Source: Methylobacterium phyllostachyos
GTDB taxonomy: Bacteria; Pseudomonadota; Alphaproteobacteria; Rhizobiales; Beijerinckiaceae
Length of the DNA: 64,000 nucleotides
Reading direction: 5' to 3'
NCBI RefSeq assembly: GCF_900103445.1
Contig: NZ_FNHS01000007.1
Location: forward strand, 124,001-188,000
Made by a program: the position numbers and the translations under genes. The notes under the pieces were generated by a model. The model worked only from the letters and a program-made list of their open reading frames with translations. It had not been told where the DNA came from and did no database searches. This document shows positions 45,556 through 56,577 of the stretch, one piece after another (within the stretch, counting starts at the first letter, position 1; every line of letters starts with the position of its first letter).

Positions 45556-46090
45556 GGGCGACCTCGCGTCGGGCGCGCCGATGCGCGCTCGGCATCGGCG
45601 AATCGGCGGCGATAGGGGACCGGGGGGCCCTCCTGGCGGCCCAGCCCTCTGCGGGAGCAATAGGGCGAAACCGTGCTCCTGCCATCCGGCACCGGCTCGC
45701 ACGGCCCCGCGCGCCGGGCCGCTCTTCGGGTGCCCCGTGTGTGTGTGCCCTGTGGGTGCGTCCCTGGGCCCGCCGGGAACAGCTTCACAAGGGTGTCATG
45801 CTGAGATTAGATGAGCACCTGATGGACAGGGCCTTTTCGTCATCACGCGAAAGGGCACGGCCGGCGATCGTGCCGGCCCGGCCCGGCCGCGTTCCGGATC
45901 TGATCGCCCCGACTGGCGCCCTCGCGCGCCGGCCCGCCGCCCTGTTGCTCCCTCCACCGCTCCCTTCAGGTCGTCGCCCCGGGCGCCGGCTTGTCCCGCA
46001 TCGGCTCCGGGCCGGTCCGGACGAGCCGGTGAGGCGTCACCCCGGTCCCGCGTGTTATCCGCGTCAGAGCTAGTGTGAAGAGTCGCGCCG
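45556..46090. other. Gene-free divergent stretch between MscS-type channel and HNH gene
   Basis: About 535 bases; promoters for both flanking genes are expected. GC-rich with several short frames that look like noise. One AT-richer spot around 45795-45840 may be promoter material. No gene or clear operator recognised. Confidence 0.5.
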
Positions 46091-46639
46091 ATGATGGATC
46101 TCCAAACCCTCGTCCTCAACGCGGATTATCGGCCGCTCTCGTATAATCCGCTCTCCCTCTGGTCCTGGAAGGATGCCTTCACGGCCCTGTTCCTCGACCG
46201 GGTCACCCTGGTGGCGAGCTACGATGTCGAGGCCCGCTCGCCCTCGCGCTCCCTGCGGGTGCCCAGCGTGGTGGCGCTCAAGAACTACGTGGCGCTCGCC
46301 CGCAGCCCGGCCTTCACGCGCTACAACATCTACCTGCGGGACGGGTTCAGCTGCCAGTATTGCGGCCTGCGGCTGCCCTCCGGCGGCCTGACCTTCGACC
46401 ACGTGGTGCCGCGATCCCGGGGCGGCCTGTCGAGCTGGGAGAACGTCGTTGCGGCCTGCTCGCCCTGCAACCTGCGCAAGGCCAACCGGACCCCGGCCGA
46501 GGCCGACATGCCGCTGATGACCGAGCCCCGGCGGCCGACCCGCTATGAGTTGCACCACCGGCAGCCGGAATTCGACCACCGGCAATATCACCACACGTGG
46601 CTCGACTACCTGTACTGGGACAGCGAACTGGAGAGCTGA
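46091..46639 (+). CDS. HNH endonuclease
   Basis: HNH-fold nuclease of 182 residues. A long conserved N-terminus (LQTLVLNADYRPLSYNPLSL) precedes the HNH core: zinc Cys pair in CQYCGLRLPS, the HNH-type motif FDHVVPRSRGG near residue 105, the Asn in WENVVAACSPCN and the second Cys pair there. The family is common as a housekeeping gene in alphaproteobacteria; its biological role is unclear (DNA repair suspected). It starts ATGATG at 46091. Not associated with any restriction or phage gene here. Confidence 0.88.
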   Translation: MMDLQTLVLNADYRPLSYNPLSLWSWKDAFTALFLDRVTLVASYDVEARSPSRSLRVPSVVALKNYVALARSPAFTRYNIYLRDGFSCQYCGLRLPSGGLTFDHVVPRSRGGLSSWENVVAACSPCNLRKANRTPAEADMPLMTEPRRPTRYELHHRQPEFDHRQYHHTWLDYLYWDSELES

Positions 46640-46725
46640 GGTGGGGGCAGCGCCGGTCGCGCTTCGCAGCCGGGGACTAGGCTAGTCAACAACGGACCGT
46701 CCGTCATGCCTTCCCGGCGACCCTC

Positions 46726-46965
46726 TCACCAGGCCATGGAGCGGGGCGGCTGGTTGTACAGCGGGACGCTGTGGTTGCGCGGCAGGTAGTCCCACACCAG
46801 CACGGGCGGCGGGACGACCGGAACGACCGCGACGGGCCGCACCCGGATTCGGTGGCGGATGACGCGCGACTCGGTCCGGTGCCCGGACCAGGCGGTGGGG
46901 GACGCCTGGGCGGGGCCCGCCGCGAGCAGGGCCGCGGCGACCGCGAGACAGCGACACACGCGCAT
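46726..46965 (-). CDS. Small secreted basic protein
   Basis: A 79-residue protein with a signal peptide (MRVCRCLAVAAALLAAGPAQ) and a mature part rich in Arg, Val and Pro (RVIRHRIRVRPVAVVPVV). GGGAG before ATG 46965 supports the start. It lies downstream of the outer-membrane protein gene at 47007 with 41 bases between, so may be co-transcribed. No family recognised. Confidence 0.55.
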   Translation of the reverse strand: MRVCRCLAVAAALLAAGPAQASPTAWSGHRTESRVIRHRIRVRPVAVVPVVPPPVLVWDYLPRNHSVPLYNQPPRSMAW

Positions 46966-47006
46966 GGACAGGCTCCCGCCGGCTGTCGATCCCAGACCGT
47001 GCACCA

Positions 47007-47912
47007 TCAGAACTTGACGGCCGCGCCGGCGCGGACGGTGTTCAGGTTGACCTTGTGGCCGTCGAAATCGCTGAACAGGACGTACTGATATTCGGCGCGC
47101 AGCAGGATGTTCGGGGTGATCGCGTACTCGATGCCGACGCCCCCCGCCATGCCGGCGACGACCTTGGTCCGCGACTGCGCCTGGATCGACGTGAACGGCG
47201 TGCCGCTGTAGGGCGCGCTCTGATCGAAGCTCGTGTAGCCGAAGCTGTTCACCGCGGTGGGCGTCCCGGCCAGGTTGGCGTTGTAGGCGGTCAGGTTGAA
47301 CCCGTAATTCCGGTAGACGGTCGAGTCGGCGATGCGTGCCCGGCCGATGGCGACGCCGCCGGTCACATAGGGCATGAAATTCTCGAACGCGTAACCGATC
47401 CGCGCGCGCAGCGTGCCGTAATCGTTGACCCGGGTGGCGGTGGCCCCGCCCAGGTTCACGACTTCATACACACCGGCCGCAGTGGTCTGACTGCGACCGA
47501 TACTGTCACTCGAGACACCCATCTTACCGAAATAGGTGTAATCGGCCTCGACGCCGAAGACGAACTGGTCGAACTGGACATTGTAGCCCGCGAAGGCGCC
47601 GAAGCTCGCGGCGCCGACCCGCTTCGACGCCGGGCTGAGCAGGGTCGAGGCGCTGAAATCGGACTCGCCGGTCGTATTGTGCGAATCCCGGAAGATCAGG
47701 GGCTGCAGCGCGCCCTTGCTGCCCAGTGCCGCCGAGGTGTAGCCGCCATGGCCGCCGACATACAGGCCGCTCCAGTCGACCACGCGGATCGGAGCCGGGA
47801 CCGGGTCGTAGTCGGCGCCGCGCAGGTAATCGTAATCCAGGTCGGCGGCCCGGGCGGAGTTGACGCCGCAGAGACCGAGGACCGCCAGAAGCGGAAAGGT
47901 GACGGTACGCAT
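47007..47912 (-). CDS. Outer-membrane beta-barrel protein (Omp25/Omp31-like)
   Basis: Outer-membrane protein of 301 residues of the Hyphomicrobiales porin-like family. A signal peptide (about 1-22, ending SARA) precedes DWSGLYVGGHGGYTSAAL, the typical first strand. Alternating hydrophobic strands follow: VFGVEADYTYFGKMG, RARIGYAFENFMPYVTGGVA and the C-terminal LRAEYQYVLFSDFDGHKVN with VRAGAAVKF, ending in Phe as barrel proteins do. AGGA lies eight bases before the ATG. Structural or adhesive role is typical; no specific function can be inferred. Confidence 0.88.
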   Translation of the reverse strand: MRTVTFPLLAVLGLCGVNSARAADLDYDYLRGADYDPVPAPIRVVDWSGLYVGGHGGYTSAALGSKGALQPLIFRDSHNTTGESDFSASTLLSPASKRVGAASFGAFAGYNVQFDQFVFGVEADYTYFGKMGVSSDSIGRSQTTAAGVYEVVNLGGATATRVNDYGTLRARIGYAFENFMPYVTGGVAIGRARIADSTVYRNYGFNLTAYNANLAGTPTAVNSFGYTSFDQSAPYSGTPFTSIQAQSRTKVVAGMAGGVGIEYAITPNILLRAEYQYVLFSDFDGHKVNLNTVRAGAAVKF

Positions 47913-47954
47913 CGGGATCGTCCTGGAACAGCAGTGATAGACGGCGGATCGAGC

Positions 47955-47966
47955 CTCGATATCGAG
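47955..47966. promoter_or_regulatory. 12-bp palindrome CTCGATATCGAG upstream of OMP gene
   Basis: Perfect palindrome 43-54 bases before the ATG of the outer-membrane protein at 47007-47912, in its probable promoter/leader. Could bind a dimeric regulator; no promoter elements were assigned. Confidence 0.25.
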
Positions 47967-48075
47967 ATAGTCGAGTAACCTTAATTATCCGTTGCTTAAG
48001 ACAAATCTTCGGACACCAATTCTACTTTCACGATGCTGCCGCCGATCTCCGGGCCCCGTCGTCCGGCCCCGAAAC

Positions 48076-48105
48076 GCGAAACGGCGCGGAGAGCCTCCGC
48101 GCCGT
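48076..48105 (-). terminator. Rho-independent terminator of outer-membrane protein gene
   Basis: On the - strand ACGGCGCGGAG (48105-48095) pairs with CTCCGCGCCGT (48091-48081) around a 3-base loop, followed by TTCGCGTTTC. Thirty bases after the stop of the gene at 48135. Confidence 0.8.
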
Positions 48106-48134
48106 CGCCGTCCGGTAATGGGATCGCGCTGCGA

Positions 48135-49124
48135 TCAGTACTTGCGCACCAGCGGGCCGGGGATCGGCTCCGGCATCAGCGGCGGCAGCGGGGCCGCGAC
48201 GACGCCGCCGAGGTAGTAGCGCAGGCCGATCTTCACGTCGTGCGCCTCGATGTCCTTCACCTTGATCGCGTTGAGGCTGCCGGTGCAGCACGGCACGTAG
48301 CCGGCGCCGGTCTCGGCCTTGCCGAGGTTCAGGTAGCGGTAGGCCAGTTCGATCTTCAGCGCGTCGGTCACGTTGTAGGCGAGACCGGCATGGAGCGCCC
48401 AGGCGAAGCTGCCGCTCGACTTGTCCTTGTAGAACTTGCTGCCGCTGTTGGTGTTGTAGACCGGATTGCCGTTCGAGTCGTAAACCGGCTTGTAGTTGTA
48501 GCTCGGCTGACCGCAATCGCAGCCATAGACCGGGTTGCCGTAATCGTAACCGTAGGTCGGGCTGGTGAACTGCTGGTTGGTCGAGTACGACGAGACGTGG
48601 TTGAAGGCATAGCCGACACCGCCGCCGATGAACGGCGTGATGCCGTACCACGTGCCGAGGTCGAAATACGCGTTGGCCATCACCACGGCGGAATCGAAAT
48701 TGCCGCTCGACTTGTTGACGCCGTAGGAGCCCAGGCCGTCATCGTAATCCGGGCCGCGGTAGTACTCGCTGCCGCGCAGGCCGGTGGCGTAGCGATACTC
48801 ACCCGTGATGTCGCCGCGGAAGAACGGGGTGAACTGGTAGCCGACACCGACGCCCGCGAAGCCGCCGCCGCCGATCTCGTTGCCGAAGGAGCGGTTGGCA
48901 TCCGGGTAGCCGGTGTAATCGTAGGCGGTGCTGTACTTCGGGCGGTTGTAGACGCTGGCGCCCACATCGCCGCGCAGGTACCAGCCGCCACCGACTTCGA
49001 TCGGCTCGGGCGGGGGCGGGGGCGGCGGGGGCAGCAGGTCCGCCGCGGCGGCGAGGCAGGGCGCGCCGACGCTCGCCGCGAGCGTCAGGCTACGCACCAA
49101 AGCGTTGAGCTTGGAGCGGGCCAT
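48135..49124 (-). CDS. Outer-membrane beta-barrel protein with polyproline and Tyr/Gly-rich insert
   Basis: Outer-membrane protein of 329 residues. The signal peptide (about 1-27) is followed by a run of eight prolines (PPPPPPPPEPIEVGGG), then barrel strands (GGGGFAGVGVGYQFTPFFRG, ITPFIGGGVGYAFNHVSSYS, IELAYRYLNLGKAETG, HDVKIGLRYYLGG). A long loop near residues 200-250 is rich in Tyr, Gly and Asn and carries CDCG, followed later by VPCCTG. AAAGGA before the ATG predicts strong translation, and a terminator follows, fitting an abundant protein. Not a close copy of the neighbour at 47007. Confidence 0.87.
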   Translation of the reverse strand: MARSKLNALVRSLTLAASVGAPCLAAAADLLPPPPPPPPEPIEVGGGWYLRGDVGASVYNRPKYSTAYDYTGYPDANRSFGNEIGGGGFAGVGVGYQFTPFFRGDITGEYRYATGLRGSEYYRGPDYDDGLGSYGVNKSSGNFDSAVVMANAYFDLGTWYGITPFIGGGVGYAFNHVSSYSTNQQFTSPTYGYDYGNPVYGCDCGQPSYNYKPVYDSNGNPVYNTNSGSKFYKDKSSGSFAWALHAGLAYNVTDALKIELAYRYLNLGKAETGAGYVPCCTGSLNAIKVKDIEAHDVKIGLRYYLGGVVAAPLPPLMPEPIPGPLVRKY

Positions 49125-49216
49125 AAGAATTCCTTTACTGGATCCGTGAGCCCGACGCTCCGCGTGCGCGCTCTGTGGTTAGCCTGTGAAGAATGCGCGC
49201 AACGTCTTAAATCCGG

Positions 49217-49228
49217 CTTAACGTTAAG
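49217..49228. promoter_or_regulatory. 12-bp palindrome CTTAACGTTAAG upstream of OMP gene
   Basis: Perfect palindrome 93-104 bases before the ATG of the outer-membrane protein gene, with further CTTAA halves on both sides (GTCTTAA at 49205, AGTCTTAG at 49228). The spaced TTAA motifs suggest a regulator-binding region. MucR-type proteins favour AT-rich sites with T-A steps, so this is one candidate ligand; unproven. Confidence 0.35.
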
Positions 49229-49424
49229 TCTTAGGCTTGCGTGTTTTCGACCCTTCAGCGCAAACCGTTGCTCCATAAATATTGGCCGGCCGTCAGTACG
49301 GGACACCGCCGCCTTTTCTGGGATCGACTGTCGCAGGAGAAAGACTGTATGAGCAGAATGCTGACCGCCGCTCAGGCCGGGATCGGGACGGTCGTGGATC
49401 CGGGCATGGCGGGCTGAGGCGCCC

Positions 49425-49757
49425 ATGCTCCCGGAGGACGTGCGCATCCTGGCGCTGATGCTGCCCGAGGCGGTAGCAGGCGCCCATAGCGGCAACCCGG
49501 ATTTCCGCGTCGGCGGCCGGGTCTTCGCGACCCTGTGGGTCGAGGAGGCGCGGGTGGTGCTGCGACTCGCGCCCGACGATCAGGCCGCCCTGTGCGAGGC
49601 CGAGCCGGACCTGTTCACGCCGCTCGACGGGGCCTGGGGCCGCCGGGGCTGGACCAACCTCGATCTCGACCTGTGCGAGGAGGAGACACTGCGCACCGGG
49701 CTCCTGGCGGCGTGGCGCGTGACGGCGCCTCCGGAGTTGAGCGCCGCCTACGACTGA
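49425..49757 (+). CDS. MmcQ/YjbR-like DNA-binding fold protein
   Basis: A 110-residue protein of the MmcQ/YjbR family. Landmarks are LMLPEAVAGAHSGNPDFRVG at residues 11-30 (usually AHGHPDFRV), GRVFATLW, and the C-terminal WRVTAPPELSAAYD. The fold (CyaY-like) is established for YjbR; the molecular role is unknown. It converges with glmM, separated only by a dispersed repeat. Confidence 0.82.
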   Translation: MLPEDVRILALMLPEAVAGAHSGNPDFRVGGRVFATLWVEEARVVLRLAPDDQAALCEAEPDLFTPLDGAWGRRGWTNLDLDLCEEETLRTGLLAAWRVTAPPELSAAYD

Positions 49758-49771
49758 ACCCCACGTCTGGC

Positions 49772-49877
49772 TTTCAAAAGGTCTGCGACCTTCTGCGGGT
49801 CCAGGGCAGAGCCCTGGTGCCGTCAGGGGCTCCGCCCCCGAACCCCGCCAAAGGGCTCGCCCTTTGGGATCCCGAAC
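49772..49877. repeat. Intergenic repeat AGGGC-x-GCCCT family (copy 3 of 4)
   Basis: Series of palindromes: AAAAGGTCTGCGACCTT, CCAGGGCAGAGCCCTGG, GGGGCTCCGCCCCC and AAAGGGCTCGCCCTTTGG. It fills the gap between the YjbR-like gene and glmM and abuts the glmM stop. Confidence 0.9.
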
Positions 49878-49878
49878 T

Positions 49879-51219
49879 CTAGGCCGCGGCGCGGGTCACG
49901 GCGTCGACCACCTCGTCGACCACGGCGTTGACGAGGCCGCGGTCGTCGCCCTCGGCCATCACCCGGATCACCGGCTCGGTGCCGGAGGGGCGGATTACGA
50001 GGCGGCCGGCATTGCCCAGCCGCTCGCGGGCGTGCTCGATCGCGCTCACCACGCTGTCCTGCCGCAGTGGCTCGCCGGCCCTGTAGCGCACGTTCTTGAG
50101 GATCTGCGGCAGCGGCTCGAAGCAGTGGCAGACCTCACTCACCGGCCGGTTCTGACGCTGCACCACGCTGAGCAGCTGGAGCGCCGCCACGAGGCCGTCG
50201 CCCGTGGTGGTGTAATCCGACATGATGATGTGGCCGGATTGCTCGCCGCCGAGGTTGTACCCGTGCTCGCGCATGTGCTCGAGGACGTAGCGGTCCCCCA
50301 CCGCGGTGCGGGCCAGCGTCAGCCCCAGGCCGCCGAGATAGCGCTCCAGGCCGAGGTTCGACATGATCGTGGCCACCACGCCCGGCTGGGTGAGGCGCTC
50401 GTCCTCCTTCCATGACCGGGCGACGACCGCCATGAGCTGGTCGCCGTCGACCACCTGCCCCTTCTCGTCGACGATCAGCACCCGGTCGGCATCGCCGTCC
50501 AGCGCGATGCCGATATCGGCCCGGCGCTCGCGCACCATGTCGATCAGGGCCGCGGGTGCGGTGGAACCGACATCGCGGTTGATGTTGAACCCGTCCGGCT
50601 CGGTGCCGATGGCGATGACCTCGGCGCCGAGCTCCCACAGGGTCTCGGGGGCGACCCGGTAGGCGGCGCCATTGGCGCAATCGACCACCACCCGCAACCC
50701 GTCGAGGGTCACCTGCCGCGGCAGGGTGCGCTTGGCGAACTCGATGTAGCGGGCATGCACGCTCTCGATCCGCTTGGCCCGGCCGAGATCGTTGGAGCCG
50801 GACAGGCGCTTGTGCATGTCGGCGTCGATCAGCTCTTCGATCTCGTGCTCGATCGCGTCGTTGAGCTTGAACCCGTCGGGCCCGAACAGCTTGATGCCGT
50901 TATCCTCGAATGGGTTGTGCGAGGCCGAGATCATCACGCCGAGATCGGCCCGCATGGAGCGGCTCAGCATCGCGACGGCCGGCGTCGGCACCGGCCCGAG
51001 CAGCAGCACGTCCATGCCCACCGAGGTGAAGCCCGCGACCAGCGCGGTCTCGATCATGTAGCCGGACAGGCGGGTATCCTTGCCGATCACCACCCGGTGG
51101 CGGTGGTCACCGCGCTGGAACACGAGGCCCGCCGCCTGACCGACCTTCAGGGCGAGTTCGGGGGTGATCACGCCGTTGGCGCGGCCGCGGATCCCGTCGG
51201 TTCCGAAATACTTGCGCAC
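49879..51219 (-). CDS. glmM: Phosphoglucosamine mutase
   Basis: Interconverts glucosamine-6-phosphate and glucosamine-1-phosphate for UDP-GlcNAc, peptidoglycan and LPS synthesis. Length 446, standard. It starts at GTG 51219 ([16 protein letters not shown]) with GGAG eight bases before. The phosphoserine loop [12 protein letters not shown] has Ser100; the metal loop LDGDADR is near 240; the sugar loop GEQSGHI near 320; phosphate binding [12 protein letters not shown] near the C-terminus. In relatives it directly follows ftsH; here a TSUP permease gene separates them. The frame is open further upstream but not coding there. Confidence 0.96.
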   Translation of the reverse strand: MRKYFGTDGIRGRANGVITPELALKVGQAAGLVFQRGDHRHRVVIGKDTRLSGYMIETALVAGFTSVGMDVLLLGPVPTPAVAMLSRSMRADLGVMISASHNPFEDNGIKLFGPDGFKLNDAIEHEIEELIDADMHKRLSGSNDLGRAKRIESVHARYIEFAKRTLPRQVTLDGLRVVVDCANGAAYRVAPETLWELGAEVIAIGTEPDGFNINRDVGSTAPAALIDMVRERRADIGIALDGDADRVLIVDEKGQVVDGDQLMAVVARSWKEDERLTQPGVVATIMSNLGLERYLGGLGLTLARTAVGDRYVLEHMREHGYNLGGEQSGHIIMSDYTTTGDGLVAALQLLSVVQRQNRPVSEVCHCFEPLPQILKNVRYRAGEPLRQDSVVSAIEHARERLGNAGRLVIRPSGTEPVIRVMAEGDDRGLVNAVVDEVVDAVTRAAA

Positions 51220-51359
51220 GAGGTCGTCTCCGAGGCCCGGCCTCGCCGGCCTGACAAGGCTTAGCAGACAATCGTTTACGCCGGATGTGGTCCGTCCGGC
51301 AGTCAGACGGGTGCTTCCCGACAAAGGCGGTCGAAATGCGGCCAAGCCGCTGACGGGGG

Positions 51360-52106
51360 CTACAGGATCCGCGGGAGCGATGCGCCGACCAGGGCGAGGC
51401 CGGAGAGGATCAGGAGACTCAGCACCAGGGTGCGGAACATCGCCTCGCTGATGCCGAGATAGATCCGCGCGCCGAGCAGCGCCGGGATCAGCATGGCCGG
51501 CAGCACCACGGCCAGCATCGGCAGCATCGCCCGCGTGACGAGGCCGGAGGCGACGTAGGTGACGACCGTGACGCTGAGCATGGCGAGGTTGAAGTTCTGG
51601 ATCACCGCCCGCTGCGCGTCGCGCTCGTAGCGGCGCAGGGTGCACCAGAGGGTGGGCAGCACACCCGTGAAGCCGCCGAGCCCGCCCATCATGCCGCCGC
51701 CGAGGCCGACCACCGCGTCGGCGAACCGGCCGCCCACGGTGATGCGCGGCAGGTTCCTGGCGAACAGCATGGCCGGACACCAGACCAGCAGCAGCAGGCC
51801 GAGGATCACCTTGAACCAGTCGGCGTCGAGCCGCGGCAGCAGGAGGATACCGAGGGGCAGTCCGGCGAGGCCGCCGAGTACGAAGGGCGCAAGCCGCTTG
51901 AGATCGAAGCCGCGCCGGACCGAGACGGCGGCAACGACCTGACCCGTGAAGCCGCCCGCGACGGCGAGGACCGCCGCGAGCTTCGGATCGAGTACCCAGG
52001 CCCAGAATGAGAGGGCGACGAGCCCGAAGCCGAAACCCGAGAGCCCCTGCACGAAGCCGGCGACGACGGCGCCGAGGGCGACGACGAGATAGGTCGAGAC
52101 CGGCAT
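51360..52106 (-). CDS. TSUP family (TauE/SafE) membrane permease
   Basis: Integral-membrane transporter of 248 residues with about eight helices in two repeats: [20 protein letters not shown] at the N-terminus and [20 protein letters not shown] in the middle, the pseudo-symmetric family motif. Relatives export sulfite, sulfoacetate or other organosulfur anions. It stands between the ftsH terminator and glmM on the same strand, so it needs its own promoter. ATG 52106 chosen by homology of the N-terminus; no clear ribosome-binding site. Confidence 0.85.
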   Translation of the reverse strand: MPVSTYLVVALGAVVAGFVQGLSGFGFGLVALSFWAWVLDPKLAAVLAVAGGFTGQVVAAVSVRRGFDLKRLAPFVLGGLAGLPLGILLLPRLDADWFKVILGLLLLVWCPAMLFARNLPRITVGGRFADAVVGLGGGMMGGLGGFTGVLPTLWCTLRRYERDAQRAVIQNFNLAMLSVTVVTYVASGLVTRAMLPMLAVVLPAMLIPALLGARIYLGISEAMFRTLVLSLLILSGLALVGASLPRIL

Positions 52107-52224
52107 GGGACTTGGCTGCGCCTTGTGGAGGGACCGGTCTTTTTCGATTCGGAGAAGTCGGCGGAGTCTCCCGCCAAGCTGCGGATGTCGGTTTGCTGGC
52201 AGCGGATCCGCTTTGTCACGCACG

Positions 52225-52248
52225 AAAAAGGGCGCCTCGCGGCGCCCT
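52225..52248 (-). terminator. Rho-independent terminator of ftsH
   Basis: On the - strand AGGGCGCC-GCGA-GGCGCCCT (8-bp perfect stem, 52248-52229) is followed by TTTTT. Lies 22-45 bases after the ftsH stop and isolates it from the TSUP gene. Confidence 0.92.
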
Positions 52249-52269
52249 CTTCGTCCATCCAACCCAGGC

Positions 52270-54192
<1,923 letters not shown>

Positions 54193-54195
54193 CGA

Positions 54196-55320
54196 TCAAT
54201 CCTTGGTGCGTGCGACCCCCAAGACGGACGCCTCGCCCGGCTCGGCCGGTCCATCCGTGCACACTCCACCAATGTAGGCGGGGGGCTCTCCCTTGCCAAG
54301 TAATGGCGACACCCCTGCGGCGAGGGCAGCACTCTTTGCTCTCGCGCGACGGGGTGGCGCGGGGTCAAGCCTCACCGTGCCGGCGGTGTCCGCCGCGATC
54401 AGGAATCCCGCGAGGCTACGCCGGATCGCCACCCGACGCCGCAGGGCCGGCAGGAGTGATTCGAGGACCAGGGTTTCGAGGCGTTCGAGGCGGCGCGGCG
54501 CTGCCCCAGCCTGCGTGAGGGCGTGATCGAGGCAGCGCAGTGCCACGGCCTCCGGCAGGGCCGCCAGGATGGTTCCGTCGAGGCGCAGAATCGCGTCCGC
54601 AGCGGGCCGCCGCGCGGTCTCGAAGGCCTGTTCGGCGGCGCTTCGCAGCGCGGCCTCGTCGCGGGCGACGCGCTCGGCGAGACGGGCGAGGCGGCCGGGG
54701 GTCAGCCCCTCCCGCGCCAAGATCGGCCAGGCGTCGCGCAGGCGGCCCCGGGCAAAGCGCGGGTCGGCGTTGCTGGGATCGCGCAGATACGCGATGCCGC
54801 GGGCCTCGCACCACGCCACCAGGACCGCCTTCGGCAGGCCGAGAAACGGCCGCGCGAGATCGAGGCCGGGTGCGAGCACCCGCGTGGTGCGCATGCCGGC
54901 GAGGCCGGCGGGGCCGCTGCCCGCAGCGATGCGCATCAGCACGGTTTCGGCTTGGTCGTCCTGGGTATGGCCGGTGAGGATACGGGCCGCGCCGACCGCG
55001 GTGGCCTCGGCGGCCAGCAGCCGGTAGCGGGCCGCCCGAGCCGCCGCCTGAAGACCGGTGCCGGGTTTCGGGCCCGCCCAGGTCAGGATCGCATGCGGCA
55101 GGCCGAGGGCCCGGGCCGACCGGCCGACCGCCTCGGCCTCCGCGCCGGAATCCGGACGCAGGCCGTGATCCACGGTCGCGACCCGCACGGCCGCCCCCAG
55201 GGAAGCGGCGGCGTGCATCAGCGCGCTCGAATCGGGCCCACCCGAGACGGCAAGCAGCACTCCGCCATCGAGCCAGGGTTCGAGCGCCTGAAGAACCGGG
55301 TCGTTCGCAGAGCCCGTCAT
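54196..55320 (-). CDS. tilS: tRNA(Ile)-lysidine synthetase
   Basis: Modifies cytidine 34 of the CAU-anticodon isoleucine tRNA to lysidine so that it reads AUA; 374 residues. The PP-loop ATP-binding motif SGGPDS is at residues 25-30, followed by VATVDHGLRPDSGAEAEAV and ILTGHTQDDQAETVLMRIA, both characteristic. It lies three bases upstream of ftsH, a conserved pairing. Its start abuts a dispersed repeat and has no clear ribosome-binding site, so the true start may be slightly different. Confidence 0.93.
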   Translation of the reverse strand: MTGSANDPVLQALEPWLDGGVLLAVSGGPDSSALMHAAASLGAAVRVATVDHGLRPDSGAEAEAVGRSARALGLPHAILTWAGPKPGTGLQAAARAARYRLLAAEATAVGAARILTGHTQDDQAETVLMRIAAGSGPAGLAGMRTTRVLAPGLDLARPFLGLPKAVLVAWCEARGIAYLRDPSNADPRFARGRLRDAWPILAREGLTPGRLARLAERVARDEAALRSAAEQAFETARRPAADAILRLDGTILAALPEAVALRCLDHALTQAGAAPRRLERLETLVLESLLPALRRRVAIRRSLAGFLIAADTAGTVRLDPAPPRRARAKSAALAAGVSPLLGKGEPPAYIGGVCTDGPAEPGEASVLGVARTKD

Positions 55321-55328
55321 GGATTCGG

Positions 55329-55430
55329 AAGGTCCGCGACCTCTTGCGGGTGCAGGGCAGAGCCCCGCGAAGATCCATCAGGGCTCCACCCCGACACCCC
55401 GCTGAAGGGCTGAGCGCCTTGGAAACCCCG
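55329..55430. repeat. Intergenic repeat AGGGC-x-GCCCT family (copy 4 of 4)
   Basis: Degenerate copy with GAAGGTCCGCGACCTCTTG, GCAGGGCAGAGCCCCG and GCTGAAGGGCTGAGCGCCTT. It fills the gap between cpoB stop and tilS start. Confidence 0.75.
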
Positions 55431-55435
55431 ATCGG

Positions 55436-56473
55436 TCAGGCGCCGCAGCGGGCGCGCTTCTGCTCGCGCGCGACACCCTGGCGGACTCCCGCCCCTGCAT
55501 TCGGAAACTTCCGGTCGAGTTCGGCCAGCGTCGCGCAGGCCTGCTCGCGGGCGCCGAGCGCAGCGAGCGTGACGCCGAGCTTCAGCATGGCGTCGGGGGC
55601 CTGCGAGGAGCGGGCGTAGTCGGTGGAGACCTTCAGGAACTGCTCGGCCGCCTCGCGGTTGCGGCCCCGGGCGAGGTAGCTCTCGCCGAGCCAGTAGGTG
55701 GCACCCGCGACGCGGTTGTCGCGGGGATGCGACTGGATGAACTGGCGCAGGCCCATCTCGGCCTGCTCGTATTGCTTGGCCCGGTACAACTCCACCGCGG
55801 CCTCGTAGTCCAAGGCCGGATCGCCCGTGCGCGTGGCGGCCACGCTCTCGGGGGGGTGAGCCGGGATCGCCCCGGTCCGGGCCGGCGGACGCAGGTCCAC
55901 CGGCTGATCGTAGCCGGGGGACGCGGCCTCCGTCTCCTCGTCCTCGCCAGCTCCCTCCATGGCCCCGTCGATCGCTCCCTGGGGCAGGCGCTGCGGTCTG
56001 GGCGCGGCCTCGGCCGCCTCGACAGCCTCGCGGGGCGGCAGGGGCACCGAGGGCTGGGTGCTGCCGAGCTGCATCGGCGCGCCCGGCGCCCCGGGGGCTT
56101 GCGACGGGTCGAAGGCGTCACCGCGCTTGCCCGGCCGCCCGGAGCCCGGATTGACGCCGTTGACGGTGCCGCCTCCCGATCCGGAGGACGGGGCAGCCGA
56201 AGGCGCGGGCTTGCCGCCGCCCTTGCCCTCGCTCAGGCGGAACTCGACATCCTCCTGGAACTTGCGCAGCTGCTCCTTGAGCTGGCGGTTCTCGTACTGG
56301 AGGGTCTCGATCTGCCCGGCCATCATCCGGGACTGGTTCTCGATGCGCCCGAGGCGCACCACCAGTTCGGAGGCGTCCTGCGCGGCGGCCGGCTGGCCGA
56401 GGAGCGCGGTGGCGAGGGCCGTGGCAAGCACCAGACGGGTGCGAAGGCGGGCGGGCATGAAATCGGCGGGCAT
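55436..56473 (-). CDS. cpoB: Tol-Pal associated protein CpoB (YbgF)
   Basis: Periplasmic coordinator of envelope constriction, 345 residues. A signal peptide (ending GQPAAAQ) precedes a trimerising coiled coil (LVVRLGRIENQSRMMAGQIE, then TLQYENRQLKEQLRKFQEDV). A long Pro/Gly/Ala-rich linker occupies about 80-215. The C-terminal TPR domain contains YEAAVELYRAKQYEQAEMGL, FIQSHPRDNRVAGATYWLGE and SSQAPDAMLKLGVTLAALGA. It lies 104 bases downstream of pal on the same strand. An in-frame ATG at 56458 is an alternative start. Confidence 0.92.
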   Translation of the reverse strand: MPADFMPARLRTRLVLATALATALLGQPAAAQDASELVVRLGRIENQSRMMAGQIETLQYENRQLKEQLRKFQEDVEFRLSEGKGGGKPAPSAAPSSGSGGGTVNGVNPGSGRPGKRGDAFDPSQAPGAPGAPMQLGSTQPSVPLPPREAVEAAEAAPRPQRLPQGAIDGAMEGAGEDEETEAASPGYDQPVDLRPPARTGAIPAHPPESVAATRTGDPALDYEAAVELYRAKQYEQAEMGLRQFIQSHPRDNRVAGATYWLGESYLARGRNREAAEQFLKVSTDYARSSQAPDAMLKLGVTLAALGAREQACATLAELDRKFPNAGAGVRQGVAREQKRARCGA

Positions 56474-56532
56474 GGGGCGGCTGCAGTCCGATGGCGGCGC
56501 GTGGCCCTAACAGATGCGCCGGTCCGCGGCAA

Positions 56533-56560
56533 AACTGGGGCGGGGATCGATCCCCGCCCC
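56533..56560 (-). terminator. Rho-independent terminator of pal
   Basis: A perfect 24-bp palindrome (56537-56560; half-arm GGGGCGGGGATC) is followed on the - strand by AGTTTTGCC. Located 17 bases after the pal stop, so pal is at least partly separated from cpoB transcription. Confidence 0.75.
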
Positions 56561-56577
56561 CGCGAACCTGTCCGGCC

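Noticed and set aside
46091..46639. HNH nuclease as part of a defence or mobile system
   Set aside because: No methyltransferase, phage, toxin-antitoxin or transposon genes nearby, and the protein belongs to a housekeeping-like family of alphaproteobacteria.
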